This document shows positions 31,735 through 43,292 of a stretch of DNA of 64,000 bases, one piece after another. Position 1 is the first letter of the stretch. Each line of letters begins with the position of its first letter. The DNA lies in the NCBI GenBank assembly GCA_012845835.1, contig JABAKD010000028.1, forward strand, positions 10,545,129-10,609,128, given 5' to 3'. The translations under genes were made by a program, and so were the position numbers. Below the pieces are notes generated by a model that was not told where the DNA came from, searched no databases, and worked only from the letters and a program-made list of their open reading frames with translations. This DNA comes from Undaria pinnatifida. Its lineage: Eukaryota > Sar > Phaeophyceae > Laminariales > Alariaceae.

Positions 31735-31990
31735 CCCTCAAAACGGGTTTCATGTTCAAGTTTCCGTGCACAGATGGATTAAATCATCGAAGACAGCACG
31801 TCTTCACATGACCCTGTTGACCCTGATGCTAACTCTGGTGCAAAGCGGAGGGGAGACGCCGACGTATATCCACCCTGAGGATGTACACTCCCCCCGTGAC
31901 ACGCGCAAAGGAAGTATCAAACATCACACACAGCTACGACACTATTAGCAAAGATTACTTCCGACGAAATCCTCGTGTACGTACCAGGTA
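31735..31990 (-). repeat. Family D head, diverged copy
   Basis: AAAACGGGTTTCATG, CCTGTTGACCCTGATGC, GGGGAGACGCCGACGTATAT and a TCACACACAGCT segment follow the order of the minus-strand D copy at 33540-33770. Confidence 0.65.
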
Positions 31991-33064
31991 TTTAATTTCT
32001 TGTAAAAAATAAAATAAAGCACCAGGTAACCTTCATCATTCACTGCCTCTTTTGATTGATAGTCGTGACGGCTGAGCCGGCCGGTTCTACGACGACCTTC
32101 GACCGAGATTCATCCATGCAATAAGCAGTATCAACCGACAGCAGCATTAATAGATTAGCAGAGATTAAAAGTACACGATTCTGTGAGTTCTCAACCAACG
32201 CACACAAGTTGGCGACAACCACCAATAATCTAGTCATCGTTCATCATGCATCGCGAGATCCCAGCGACAGCTCTCGTACCTGCAGCCTGTGGTCACACCT
32301 GTATCAAACGTAGTCAGCAGATAATTATTGGAAATTTTGTATTCACTGCTACATTGTAACAGGTCCAAGTCGCGCGCCTCACGGAGAGGAAGTATTCACT
32401 GCTACATTGTAACAGTTCAAAGTCGCGTGCTGGAGGGGGAGGAAGTATTCAAATCTGCTGCAGTCTAAGTATGCCTAGAGAGGGAGTAAAATAGGTGGTG
32501 AAACGTTGCGCTGGCGCACCTTTTTGGCGTACGAGTAAATCGCGTTTTTTTCGCCGCGTACCGATGGCATGGTGCGGCATTTTTCCTGTGCACCGCACCT
32601 TTTTTCGCCGTACTTGTACGTAGGGGGAAAAAAAATGTGCGGGTCCTTTTTCGCCGCTTTTCGCCGTAGGGGTAAAAAAATGTGCAGGTCCTTTTTCGCC
32701 TGAGTCATTTTTTTTGGGGGGTCTGTTCCACCGCAAGCGGAAAACAAAATGGCGTGCAGGCGATTTTTTTTAGGCGATTTTTTTGTTCAAGGTTTTTTTC
32801 GTGCTGATTTCGTCGTAGACGCACATTTTATTTTGACGCATACCTGGTATAGATGTAGTGCATCCATAGGTAAAAATAAACGGCCTCCGGCGGCCCTCCG
32901 GGGCACCGTGTTTCACGCCTAGAATACCGTCAGCAAGTCTGTCCACGATCAGACTATACACACACAGACAGTCGGTCTGCGAACCTCGAATCTAGATACT
33001 ATCATTCATGGTGTAGCAGAAGCTGGCTCAGTGCGCGTCTCTCGGTGGCTACGTAGAGAACATG
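31991..33064. other. No supported gene
   Basis: A 65-codon minus-strand frame (32040-32237) starts with a hydrophobic stretch but is too short to call. Positions 32340-32450 duplicate ATTCACTGCTACATTGTAAC. Positions 32590-32700 repeat TTTTTCGCCG-type segments. A family G fragment lies at 32878-32910. Confidence 0.4.
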
Positions 33065-33780
33065 AAGCATAATTTTCCCTCGCTTCCTCTTGCTTAAACG
33101 CCCCACCTACTATCGAAATCCGCCAGAGTAATGAACACTTCCACGCCCTGGATTTCGCCTCGTTATCGTTTCAGAGCCGTCCATGCCGCTGCTGCAATTC
33201 CCACCCACCCGCGTCCCCAACGCCCCCTCCTTCACCCACCACCCGCACCATCGCCTAGACCTAGCACCACGCGTATAGCCAACCCCTGCATCTATGCGCC
33301 CTAAAGCCCTCCCCCCCCGCCCCCGGCCCCCCCCCGCCACATTCCTCCCCCTCCCCCACAAGAAGGGATTATAGTTTCCACGCACAAAAAGACCTGCCCC
33401 ACCCGTCCCCTCCCCCCCCTTCCCCCCTCCCGCCCCCCTTTTGATCAACATCAGGCCACCACGTCCTTAAAAACTCCGCCCTCCCCTCACCGGATATTCG
33501 ACTTACAGGATTCATTTGATAAGCTGATGCATTTCCTTCCACAGCTGTCAGATTTTGTCCCCCTCAGAAACGGGTTTTATAGTTTCCGCGCACAGACTGC
33601 CTAACACCACCCTGTTGACCCTGATAGCTACACTGTAGTTGCAAGGGGAGTCGCCGACCTATATCCTCAATGAGGACACACAACTCGTAATACGCGCGAT
33701 TCGGAGTATCACACACAGCTTGCAAAGATTAGTTTCGACAAAATATTCGATCTCACAGCTGGAGTGTATTTTAATTTTTA
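33065..33780 (-). mobile_element. Full-length family D composite repeat
   Basis: The whole stretch is the inverted counterpart of 52753-53440. On the minus strand it has the D head (CACTCCAGCTGTGAG to GACAAAATCTGACAGCTGT), then a G-rich body with CGTGGAAACTATAA, GGTCTAGGCGATGGTGCGGG, GGGCGTTGGGGACG and TATTAGGTGGGGCGTTT-like segments. There is no protein-coding evidence. Confidence 0.75.
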
Positions 33781-34165
33781 TAGTAATACATGGCCACCCC
33801 CTTGCTGGCCCTTGATGCTTGGTTGAGTCGAAACATCAAGAAACGCACTCGACACGTCTCTTCGTGGACTGGAGGGCCAGTCTGCGTGGGCTCTCGCATC
33901 TATCCGATCGAAATATGATGAAGGTCGAAATCGGATTCGCGCAAGAAACGCACGGCGGAGTAGACTATAGCAGTCCACTGCTGTTTTAGTCTATATCGAT
34001 CTCTTGGCATTACTTTACATTTTACACGCGTCTAGACTGCTGTGTGTTGTGCGGTAACGGTTTTTACTCTCTATCGAGTATTGAATCGATCACGTCGAAG
34101 TGCTGCCCTGCCCTAGCCGGAGCAACCCATGCGGAGCCCTTGCATACATGTAGTAAATGGTGAAA
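33781..34165. other. No recognised gene
   Basis: Short frames only; no repeat family recognised. Confidence 0.4.
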
Positions 34166-34241
34166 AAAATACGGTCTCGGGGGCCCTCCGGGGGCCCCTG
34201 TAGCTCGTCTACGGCTCGTGGTGCAGGCACCACGAGCCGGA
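34166..34241 (+). repeat. Family G segment with a strong hairpin
   Basis: GGGGGCCCTCCGGGGGCCCC is nearly self-complementary. GGCTCGTGGTGC, two bases and GCACCACGAGCC form a 12 bp stem at 34213-34238. Confidence 0.65.
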
Positions 34242-34534
34242 CGCCTATTTTTCGCCCTGGCCTATACCATGGGCTATAGTCTATAGCGCACGTAAACATC
34301 TGGTAAACATACTTACTGCCGTCTTGCCGCATATAACACACTAGGTACTGGTAAAAGTACGGTCCAGAGTGGAAACGGTGTGTGCACCAGCCGGATTGCC
34401 TATTTTACGCCCTGGCCTAGACCATGGGCTATATAGCGCACGAAAACATCTGGTAAACATGCTTATTGCCGTCTGTCGTGCCGTACAGAACACTTGGTAC
34501 TCGTAAAAGTATGGTCCAGAGTGGAAACGGTGTG
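34234..34534 (+). repeat. Tandem duplication, about 157 bp period
   Basis: Both units contain ACCATGGGCTATA, AACATCTGGTAAACAT and GGTCCAGAGTGGAAACGGTG in the same order, with moderate divergence. Confidence 0.85.
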
Positions 34535-34865
34535 TTTTTACACTAACTTTAAGATAACCGCGCAGAGAGTTGTCGTTCGATTTCAAGAAGCACGTCTTGT
34601 GCTAATTGTTACTGATGCTTCTACAATAATATCATTTCCACCCACAGGAACACCCCTGGCCGGAACACTGCGCGTTCCTTGGATGGAAGCAGAATCTCTA
34701 GGTACGGCGGTGGAGTACAGGCGCCGTGACGACAGCAGTAGGTCCCCACGTACGCCGGGTACTCTATGCCACAGGTACATGCAGCCTGGTACCGATTATC
34801 TACGACACTGACTACGAACAAGTTCTGTTGAATGTATCACGAAAATTAAAGGCGTCGGTTTTAAA
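34535..34865. other. No recognised exon
   Basis: This lies 3' (minus sense) of the ankyrin exon donor and probably belongs to its intron. No downstream exon was identified. Confidence 0.35.
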
Positions 34866-34915
34866 TTAAAACAAAAAAAGTAGAGGTGGCTCATGCGGGA
34901 AAGCCCGGCACCTAC

Positions 34916-36218
34916 CTTCATTAGCGCTCCACGATCGTTCAAACAGCTCCTCCTCCTCCATCGTTACCAACCGATCCAGCATAGCCTTCACCGCCTGCGG
35001 GCCCAGCCTTGCCTTGCACAAGACCACCGACAGCCCATGCCGACACCAAGCCTTTTCGGCAGGACTACTATCCATCAGCAGTGGGGGCTTCTGTTGGTGC
35101 CTCTTCCCCTCAATCTGCCCAAAGTAATCCGACGCCGTAAACCCATTGTTATCGGTGGCCGTATCATCTGCGCCCCATATCAGCAGGAGCTCGGCCGCCT
35201 CCCTCTCGTGCACATCATCCACCGAACACGCGTCATGAAGCGGGGTTCTGCCATGATCATCGTTAGCGTCGGCGTCGGCTCCGTGCCGAAGCAGAGCCAG
35301 CAATGCCTCGCATTTCCCCTTACTAGCAGCCCAGTGAAGGGGGGAGGACCCATCCAGCGGATTCTTCACTCCAACATCAGCTCCAACTTCTACCAAGGCA
35401 TCAATCGCGTGCGTGTCGCCCTGCATGGCCGCGTGGTGCATGGCAGTGTTGCCGTCCGCATCAGGAGCGTCCGCTAATGTTCCGTGCGCTACCAGGACAT
35501 CGAGCATCTCGGCATGGTGCGCGCGAGAGGCAGATTCCATCAACGAGCACATCCCGTTGGGCCCATCCATAGGCATCGGGTCTGCCCCAGCATTCAGCAA
35601 GGCAACCGCAATGGGCAAGTGCCGCCCACCAACTGCTAGGAGGAGGGGGGAGAGACCCTCCCCATCCGTCATCTCTGTGTCCGCCCCTCGGGCCAGGAGG
35701 GCGGAGACGCCCTCCACGTCGCCTGCAGCGATGGCTCGATGAAGGGGCGCGTTCCCCGAGGCATCTCTTGCGTTGATAGCGGGGCTTCTTGGCGTGGTGC
35801 TCGAGAACTTGTCAACAATTTGCTGCTGCTGTCTTGGCACATTTCCACCATTTCCAGCAGTATCATCATCGTCGTCCTCGGTGCTGGGGTTGCCCCAGAT
35901 GCTATCTCCAGCTACTGCAGCAGCAGTCTCGTCGGGCTGGCCCCATGCTGCGCTCGGCGAAGCAGCAGCAAGACCACGCCCCCCCCTTCCTCCTCCTCCT
36001 CCTCCTCCTCCTCCTCCGTTAGGTCGGGGGCTCTTCCTGAGGTCGAGCAGGCGCGAGCCTAACTCGGAACAGCCTGTGGAAACAGCGAGCTCTATTGGGA
36101 CCCTCAGCCATTCATCCCACTGCGCTGCCGAGCCCTCGGCATAGACGAGCTCGAGCAGCCGCTCCCCTAGCCCTTGCAAAGTAGCAGCAGCAGCGTAATC
36201 ATAGAGTTTTTTCCCCAT
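34916..36218 (-). CDS. Ankyrin-repeat protein, first exon
   Basis: From ATG at 36218 the frame runs 434 codons to a strong AAG/GTAGGT donor at 34916; the open frame reads on to 34866, but the donor suggests another exon. Residues 1-60 form a helical N-terminus (MGKKLYDYAAAATLQGLG). A poly-Gly linker lies at about 68-80 and an acidic run at 115-119. Around 148-370 are about seven ankyrin repeats, with GNAPLHRAIAAGD, GNTAMHHAAMQGD, SSPLHWAASKGK and GRTPLHDAC. The tail has WCRHGLSVVLCKARLG and MLDRLV. Ankyrin repeats bind partner proteins. No signal peptide or membrane segment is visible. The tail resembles a segment common in brown-algal ankyrin proteins, from memory only. The continuation exon was not found. 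Confidence 0.85.
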
Positions 36219-38357
36219 TGTAGTTATCGCGCTTTTCTATGCATGCCGACGAAGTACTGAATGATGCTCTGTTGTTCCGGTATTTCCTGCTGCTGTTCTT
36301 CTTTTTCGGTGTTGCGTGCTGGGCCCAACGGTGCTCGCTGGTCGAGCCGGCGAGAAAGGATCGGACGCTGCTGGAAATTTGGTGTAGCCCATTCACCAAG
36401 TTAAGTCTGTGAAATTGAAACCTATTTTCAAAAAGTCAAATCCTACGACTGCTCTGAAAAAAAATGACAGTCCCGTGTGGATGAACGTTTCTCCGTAATC
36501 TACTCTGTACTCCAAACTGCACACAACCTGTGCAAAACGAGTAGTCTAGAGACCCCTCTATAGTGTCGATACTGACCACCTAGCAAAACAAGCATTATGT
36601 AAGAAACCGGCACTACTCCGCAATCTGAAAAAATGAATTGTTCCTCTCTAAACAAGGCAACTTCACAGGCACTATATTGGGCGATCCGCACTAATCAAAC
36701 GGCGCTATAGAGGGACTTCTACTGCTTGTCAAACTACCACAAGTAATACGAGTAAAGCTGCTGTACATAGAACCAACGTATTTTTGCCAAAAACAGATCC
36801 CTGCAATACAGCACAGCAGCGAGCAGTCTCACAGCAGCAGATTGTTTTACCTGTTGGGAGTACTTCCAGATTCTGTCATTTCTGTACGTACCGAGTACTG
36901 GTACAGCGGCGCCCCGGTGGTCTAGTGGTCATATCGTTTCGAACGCGCTACTACGTACGGCACAACACGCCAAAGCCCGCCCCCCAGACTCCAAATCCAA
37001 GATGAAACATCTCGACGGAGCGTGAGATAATCACCAACATGCCGAGAGCACCAAGTTCTTAGAGTTTTCATCGCATCTCGTAGTCTTTCGCTCGAAGAAC
37101 AATAAAATCCCACCGGAAAATCCTACTACTCGCGTATGGTATCATATGATACGAGCGCGAGACTGCTGTTTCGACCCTTCCTTGCTCTCTCAACGGCGCC
37201 ACTTGGCTCATGCATGTGAGGGACGCATCCAGGACACATGATCATGATGGTCACATGATGAATGACACGCCCGCGGCCACGCAGCCACCTAAGCCCTCGT
37301 TGGACTATTTGACTGTGCTTCCTACCCCTTTCACTTATGCTTAGAGTAGTGTAAGGCTCCCAGTATTCAGCTCCCAAATTGTCAATACAATTGATGAAAC
37401 GTCACTATTATTGACAATTGGGAGCCTCCCCCTACTACTACAATGCTGTACGATGTGCCGCCGGCGGATCAAGACTGCGATGAACCCCCCGCAGCAGCAC
37501 AGAATATATTGGTGTACCTCCCCCCCGTTCGCTGAGCAGGCGCTATGCCTGGCTGAGCCTGTTACGCTACACACTTAGACCTATAACTCGTACGGAGAGG
37601 TCTCAAGCGGAGGGAGTGCTGTGTCCAGATTAGACTATCTATATACACGACTTACTTGCCTTTTCGGAATTTGCCTCTGAGAAAAAGGGACACGGGTGGT
37701 GACCCCACATAAGATACACACCACAACGGCACCAACCCTTGCACCAACACACATTTGTCAACAGGAAACACAGGGCAGCATCAGATCGGCGGGGCGGCGC
37801 ACCTCAATTGGGGGCAAGAGGCAAGAAGCAAGCGGTGATAGCCGCCATCACAAGGGTCGCCTGTGTGGCATGTCTCGATATTCTGGATACCACCGGCGGC
37901 TCGGCGTGGTTCCCACCAACCACCACGACGACCGACCGCGGCATTATTTGTCTTCATGATCCGGTTTTTTCGTCTTGTTTAAAATGTCAAGTTGTGGTAC
38001 CACCAGCAGCAAGCAGTAGTTGGGCTACATTGTCATCATCTGATAAAATGGTGAACCGAGTCCCTCCCTCCGTGTCGTACTCGCTTTCTCTGCTACTGGA
38101 AGAAGCCATCGTCTGTCTGGCGGCGGTGGTCTACTTCGGCGAGCGGGGGACGGCATCCGGGTACATCATAGTCTTTTAGACGGACTGTTCGAATCGCATG
38201 ATGATCCCTAATTTGTTTGGCATGCTCACACGTACCATGTGTGGTAACTACAACTGCAGTACTACTATTAATACTGTACTTCTGCTGCTGCGGTAGTACA
38301 CAAGCTCGTGCGAAAGAAAGCAAAAATTAGTCGTCGCGTTAATAATGCGTCTACCTC
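36219..38357. other. No supported gene; tRNA 5'-half at 36908-36945
   Basis: GCCCCGGTGGTCTAGTGGTC at 36913 has a good A-box like a tRNA 5' half, but no B-box follows, so it is a fragment. A 146-codon plus frame (37739-38179) has no domain. An ATTGTCAATAC...TATTGACAAT inverted pair lies at 37378-37420. Confidence 0.4.
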
Positions 38358-38447
38358 CTGGCTGGGTGTTTCGTCGGCGTAGCGAAGCAAGGAGGAAACA
38401 AGTGTTTTAGTTTCTTGGCCCTCATCGGGAGCTGGTGTGGAGATAGC
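38358..38447 (-). CDS. Possible short exon, unknown product
   Basis: On the minus strand GTGTGCATCAG precedes about 30 codons including GQETKTLVSSLLRYADE and TPSQE, ending at GAG/GTAGAC. The peptide is non-repetitive and both splice sites are plausible. No partner exon or family is recognised. It could belong to a separate gene or to the 5' end of the ankyrin gene. Confidence 0.2.
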
Positions 38448-39092
38448 AGATATGCTGCTACTGATGCACACAGTAGTGCTCAGCAGAGTGCAGAGAGCAT
38501 GTATGTGCAGAACAGCAAGATCGCGAAAAACCGCATACACACAAAACGAAACAAAACAAAACCGAAACAAGTGAAAAATCTTCGTGGCTCACACGCCCGT
38601 GACCCCGATATGGAAACGCTATGTTCTCCATGTGAAAACCCAGCAAGCGGCGACGGCTAGTAATAGGATCTAGGATCTATAGGATCTAGGATATGCGGAT
38701 ATCCTGCGATACCCCAGGGCCTGTTATCTACCAAGCAGAGAGGCTTTCGCACGCGGTGACTCGTGCAAGCGCAAGAAGCTGGGTACTACGGCCTTCAAGG
38801 TGGTCACAGGATGAAACCAGCTTCCCTATTCTGACCGCTGTTTGTTGTTTATGTACGGCAGGGGAATTGCGGTAACGAACTCGACAGGTAGCAACATTCC
38901 CCTCGTCGTACTACAGCAGTCTAGTACTACTCGTGACGTCTCTACGTTCTCGTATTTTACCCGTTGCAATGCTGTACGCACGGACGGTGTACATATCTAT
39001 ACGAGTATCGACGCTTGCTTGTGGGTCCTACATGAGCAGTGGCGGCCCACTAGTGCCGACTCAAGCACAGCAAGGAGGGGAGTAGAGAAGTC
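38448..39092. other. Upstream region of the 39093 gene
   Basis: Contains a short run of GGATCTAGGATCTATAGGAT near 38670. No promoter element can be assigned. Confidence 0.35.
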
Positions 39093-40385
39093 ATGGCTCT
39101 CCTACGTCGTGCTACGAGGATGCTGAGCGTGTGGGCAGCGGTGGCTTGTTTGGCTCGTAGAAGATCCGGATCGCTGCTGGCAGCCGCGACCTACAAGGGA
39201 GTAAGTCCTGCTCATAATTTGGCTCGTACATCCGCATTGCTGGCTGCTGCGACAGGCAAGGAACTAGATCCTCCTCCCCCCTCTTCCCCTCCTCTCCCCC
39301 CTCTTCCTGCTCCTCCTCTTTCTTCACTTCCTTCTCCTCCTCCTGTCCCTCCTCCTCCTCCTCCTCCTCCTCCTCGTCCTGCTGTGGATTCGGATTATTA
39401 TCCTCAATCGCACCACCACCACCAGCCGCCGGTGTTCCTCGTTTTCGAGAAGCCGACAAATGGGTCTACTGTTGAGGGAGGGACACTGCAGCTCACCTAC
39501 ACGCTCAGATCAGCTGGAAGAGCGGGCCGCCTGCTAACAGACGGCGAGGTTAGAGCCCTCCGGGAAGAAGATGGCGTGATCATGTGCTTCACCATCCAGG
39601 CACCTTTTCGACATCCGCCCGTCTGTGGTCCTTTGAGCACGGAGGTTATTTACGTCGATCGCCCGCTGTCGGGGGCGTGGACCACTGTTACAGCGGAGCT
39701 TCGCAGCCCTACCACGAGGGGGGTGACTGCTGCAGATAGTTCGGGTTGGGGTATCGGGTCCCAGGACGAGGCGGCGAGCAGTTGGGATTGTCATAACTCC
39801 ACTACTACTACAAGGGTGAGAGCTGATGGTGATCATTGGGAGGAGGCTAGCAACTCCACTACAAGGGCAACAGCCGATGATGGAGATTATGACAACGACG
39901 ATCATCATTCAGAAGTCGTCAACAAGTTCAAATCTGCGAGCGAAACGCTTGATGATGGCTCGGAGGAGGTTACGAGGACTCAGGAGAATGCAGTGCGGGG
40001 TCGGGATCGCCACAACTCTACTACAAGGGTGACAGCTGATGGTAGATCGGGGGGGGTTATTAGACCCCAGAAAGATGCGGCGCGTGGTTTGGACGGCCAC
40101 AACTCCGCTTCGAGGTTAACAGCTGGTGATGAGGATGGTTCGGAGGCGGTTGTTAGGTCCCAGGGAGAGGCGGCGCGCGGTTGGAACGGTGCTTCGGAGG
40201 CGGGATTCCCCCCCCCCCGCGGGGAAGAGCCGGGGCACGGTTGGGGGTGGGATGGTGCCGGGGATAGTGTGACATTGTTGATCTCGTTGGAAGGTCTTTC
40301 TTCGTCTGCGCCCATGTGCGGAGAGAGTATCTGCCTGGACAGCACCGACATGCGCTCGGCTTACTTCGACCGCGTATACACGTGA
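39093..40385 (+). CDS. Proline-rich, probably secreted or membrane-anchored protein
   Basis: An uninterrupted frame of 430 codons starts at ATG after AGAAGTC. Residues 1-30 are basic then hydrophobic (MLSVWAAVACLA), like a signal peptide or anchor. Residues 60-95 are almost all Pro/Ser/Leu, like an extracellular linker. Residues 110-205 look like a beta-sandwich (EKPTNGSTVEGGTLQLTYTL, CFTIQAPF, GAWTTVTAELR), similar to domains before algal glycosyltransferases. The rest has four or five degenerate 30-residue units around HNSTTRVTADG and AARGLDGHNS, rich in N-x-S/T sites. It ends at TGA, but CAC/GTGAGG at the stop would also serve as a splice donor, so a following catalytic domain cannot be excluded. 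The function is unknown. Confidence 0.6.
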   Translation: MALLRRATRMLSVWAAVACLARRRSGSLLAAATYKGVSPAHNLARTSALLAAATGKELDPPPPSSPPLPPLPAPPLSSLPSPPPVPPPPPPPPPRPAVDSDYYPQSHHHHQPPVFLVFEKPTNGSTVEGGTLQLTYTLRSAGRAGRLLTDGEVRALREEDGVIMCFTIQAPFRHPPVCGPLSTEVIYVDRPLSGAWTTVTAELRSPTTRGVTAADSSGWGIGSQDEAASSWDCHNSTTTTRVRADGDHWEEASNSTTRATADDGDYDNDDHHSEVVNKFKSASETLDDGSEEVTRTQENAVRGRDRHNSTTRVTADGRSGGVIRPQKDAARGLDGHNSASRLTAGDEDGSEAVVRSQGEAARGWNGASEAGFPPPRGEEPGHGWGWDGAGDSVTLLISLEGLSSSAPMCGESICLDSTDMRSAYFDRVYT

Positions 40386-41597
40386 GGACAGTAGAAGAAC
40401 CAATTTGGGTCTTTAGACGGGAAAAGTGCCGATAACATTAAGTAATTGACTCTTACACAGCATCGGCCACTCGAAGAAGGCCAAACTCCACGCTCCGTAT
40501 ATATATATATATTTTTCCGACTTATGAATCACGAATTCATTTTCCATGTAGAAGGAGCTGTACGATGCATGCGCAGCAGCATGATTAACTCGCGCTGCTG
40601 CGTGTTTTTGCAATCGACGCTCAATATAATCGCAGACTTGTCGTTATTGTTTTTGGTCGCTAGGCTTAGGCCCCATTTTTTCTAAGCCCGACGTGGTGTG
40701 CCCAGGCTGCATCAAGGTACCAAGGTGTCAGTCAAATATTCGACACCGCACAATATTTCGAGTTGTGTTACTACTTTATGTACGTGATCGTACCCGACGT
40801 GTACTTTTGTCACCCTTCGAATTCTTAGACCTTGACTGATGTATTTGGTATGTATGTGTATCGCCGATACCATACGCCTGGTCTGTGTTTGCATTTTGTG
40901 GTAAGTATGCAATGTGTATTGAGCACCGGGCGTGTACCAAGGTGTCACTGAAATAATCGACGTCACACACTTTGCGCAAACCGTACGGATATCGACTGCA
41001 AAGCAGGTATTTTCGAACCTCGAACCTTCGATCCTCGAACTCTTGTATTTAGATACTGTCTGCATGTACGTATTTTTGGAATCTATCATAGATTTTGCGC
41101 ACCTGGTATTTCAAGCTCCGGTGTTTGATGCCTTTATTTGGGTGAAAAATCGTTTGTTATACATACGTACAACGCTCGAGCTCACCTTTGGGTCCAAATA
41201 CCATTCGTGTTTGGCTGTTTGGCTTCCAAATTATGTGTTGCATTGTCAAATAGTGCATTCTCAAACGCCGATCACTCCACAACGGCTACTACTACGATCG
41301 TATACAAATGCTGGCTATACAGCAGTATTAAGAAAACACAAAGAAATCAAACAAGGAAGCCACCCCCTGCTTATCATACGTTGAGCCATCTTGCGAAAAT
41401 TGCATCGAATCGATTATTGTACTCGTCAAGTTATATCTCGTACGTCAATTGTTGTTAACCACAAAATAACCCCGACTGTACCACTCTGGCATCTTTCGCT
41501 ACGAGCACCTCCTTCCGGTCTTAAAAACGTATGTACGTGTTGTCCTATGATATATGCGTTCTTCTCTCCACATTCATTCGTCTACCGTTTGTCTGAT
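40386..41597. other. No supported gene
   Basis: Contains a short (TA)n run at 40499-40513 and a small duplication of ACCAAGGTGTCA (40717 and 40936). Confidence 0.4.
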
Positions 41598-41844
41598 GAG
41601 CCATCCCACGGTAGGGTTGGAGCAGAAAGTCCCTGAGATCCTCACATGAAGAACTCAATATCTCACCCGAAAAATAAACTGGAAGACATTCGTTCGCGCA
41701 ACCCGGCCAAGCTTCTACGCCTTAGTCCAAAAATGTAGTGTACTCGTGAAATTACTTCATTGACCATCAGTTCCTCACATGAGGAAGTCAATCGCCCAGG
41801 GACTTTTTCTCGCAGAAAGTGCAAACCCTACCGTGGGATGACTC
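41598..41844. mobile_element. MITE-like element with terminal inverted repeats
   Basis: GAGCCATCCCACGGTAGGGT at the left is matched by CCCTACCGTGGGATGACTC at the right. The inner AGAAAGTCCCTGAG and CAGGGACTTTTTC, and the CCTCACATGA segments, are also inverted. About 247 bp, non-coding, one copy seen. Confidence 0.7.
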
Positions 41845-42027
41845 TGATTACAGCACACACCCCTACGCCACGCGTGAGTGTAGGTCTGTCAGCCCCAGCC
41901 CCCCCCCCCGCTATGATACGACGATTACAACCCCCTCCCCCCCTCAACTCCTAGCCTTCTGGCGACCCCGCAATTAGGCACTAAAGTTTCAATATACACC
42001 CGCTCCGGTAGGGGAGTAGCCCCATTT

Positions 42028-42333
42028 TCACGGCAGGGTTTAAGCTAATCATATCATATAATATCATGTATAATCATATCATATCACATCATATCATATA
42101 ATATCATATCATGGCATATCATGTCATATCATATAATTTCATCTCATATCGTATCATATCATATCATATCATATCATATCATATCATATCATATCATATC
42201 ATATCACATCGTATCATATCGTATCATATCATATCATATCGTATCATATCATATCATATCATATCATATCATATCATATCATATCATATCATATCATATC
42301 ATATCATATCATATCATATCATATCATATCATT
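42028..42333 (+). repeat. (ATATC)n pentanucleotide microsatellite
   Basis: About 60 units of ATATC with scattered substitutions (TCGTA, TCACA). The YHIIS frames are repeat shadows. Confidence 0.98.
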
Positions 42334-42340
42334 AACATCA

Positions 42341-42513
42341 TACTCGCGCGAGTGACTCAGTACCTCACGGACGAAAACACTTTTGGCAACTTTTATCGCG
42401 CAGCGTAGCTTACCATACACACCATTGCGGAATGGTGTCGTCGCGATTTCAAAACAGCACGAGCTCTTCTTTCAGACCGCAAACAAAACAGGGGTTACTC
42501 GCGCGAGTGACCC
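42341..42513 (+). mobile_element. Family K MITE-like element, copy K3
   Basis: It runs from ACTCGCGCGAGTGACTC to TTACTCGCGCGAGTGACC, with GCGCAGCGTAGCTTACCATA and TTGCGGA inside. Both ends are palindromic. Confidence 0.75.
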
Positions 42514-42974
42514 CAAGCCACTGCCAAGAAAATATCCCAAAAAAATTGACCCCCCAACCGTATCATAGTCCCCGAGACGATGTGCGAAAAGAGGCGCTCG
42601 CTCCTTCTACACCCCTTTTCCTGGCCACGGCTCCTCCATCATCATCATCGGTGTTCGCTGCCAGCTCATCGATGAAATTTTGAGTTGGGGTGAAACGGGT
42701 CGGGTGAGCGTGGTGGTATTCGGTATATTGTGTCGGCTTTTGCGTTTAGAATGAAGCACGGCGGGGGGCTCCCGATAGTGCCGGCAAGTGCCAGCCCTAT
42801 GTGCCGGCCCTATTCAAGGCACCGACACTGTTCAAGTCACCGGCACTATTCAAGGCACCGGCACTATTCAAGGCACCGGCACTACTGGGAATAGGGTTGC
42901 TATAGAGAGTTACCGTACGAGAGAAGCTCCAGTCGTGCCAAGCGAATTAACCGGCACTGTAGAGGGAAGTGGCA
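42514..42974. other. No gene; 18 bp repeats at 42810-42890
   Basis: Four units of TTCAAGGCACCGGCACTA-type sequence. The rest is unremarkable. Confidence 0.5.
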
Positions 42975-43230
42975 CTATTCAACGGGCATTATTGGGGGGC
43001 CCGCACTGTCAGTATGCATTGCACATTGCCAGAAGGAAAAACTAAACAACAAAGTTGTCTCTTTCTCCCTCCGAGACGCCCAAACTTTTCCGTTGCGAAG
43101 AGGCCAGGTTGTTGCTCCGCTCGTCGAAGGTCGCTTGTCCCGGTCGAGCGTATTGTTGGCGCCTGCGCGCCTCGGAGGTGGCAACGGCTCATCCTTCACG
43201 ACCAGCGCTGCTTCCACGCACGTGTATATC
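42975..43230 (-). CDS. Possible exon, unknown product
   Basis: On the minus strand the C-run of E9 is followed 30-40 bases later by ATGGTGCAG, then an open frame including EAALVVKDEPLPPPRRAGA and DRDKRPSTSGATTW. No consensus donor was found before the stop at 42975 and no domain is recognised. It is listed because the E-repeat-then-exon layout repeats that of the kinase exons. Confidence 0.2.
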
Positions 43231-43292
43231 CGCGCGTGCGCATCGGCGCGGGTAGGCTTCCTGCACCATAGATTTGGTTTTGCAAATCGGAT

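Noticed and set aside
31207-31771. Overlapping 114-150 codon frames
   Set aside because: They read through the SINE S3 on both strands.
32040-32237. 65-residue minus-strand frame with a hydrophobic start
   Set aside because: Too short, with no homology, splice or regulatory support.
35413-36144. Plus-strand frames of 100-190 codons opposite the ankyrin gene
   Set aside because: They are antisense shadows of the ankyrin exon, with no domains of their own.
39112-40403. Minus-strand frames opposite the 430-codon gene
   Set aside because: They mirror the proline-rich and repeat-rich sense gene, and the acidic and Glu-rich runs are complements of CTC repeats.
42111-42408. HIISYHIISY peptides
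   Set aside because: Shadow of the ATATC pentanucleotide array.
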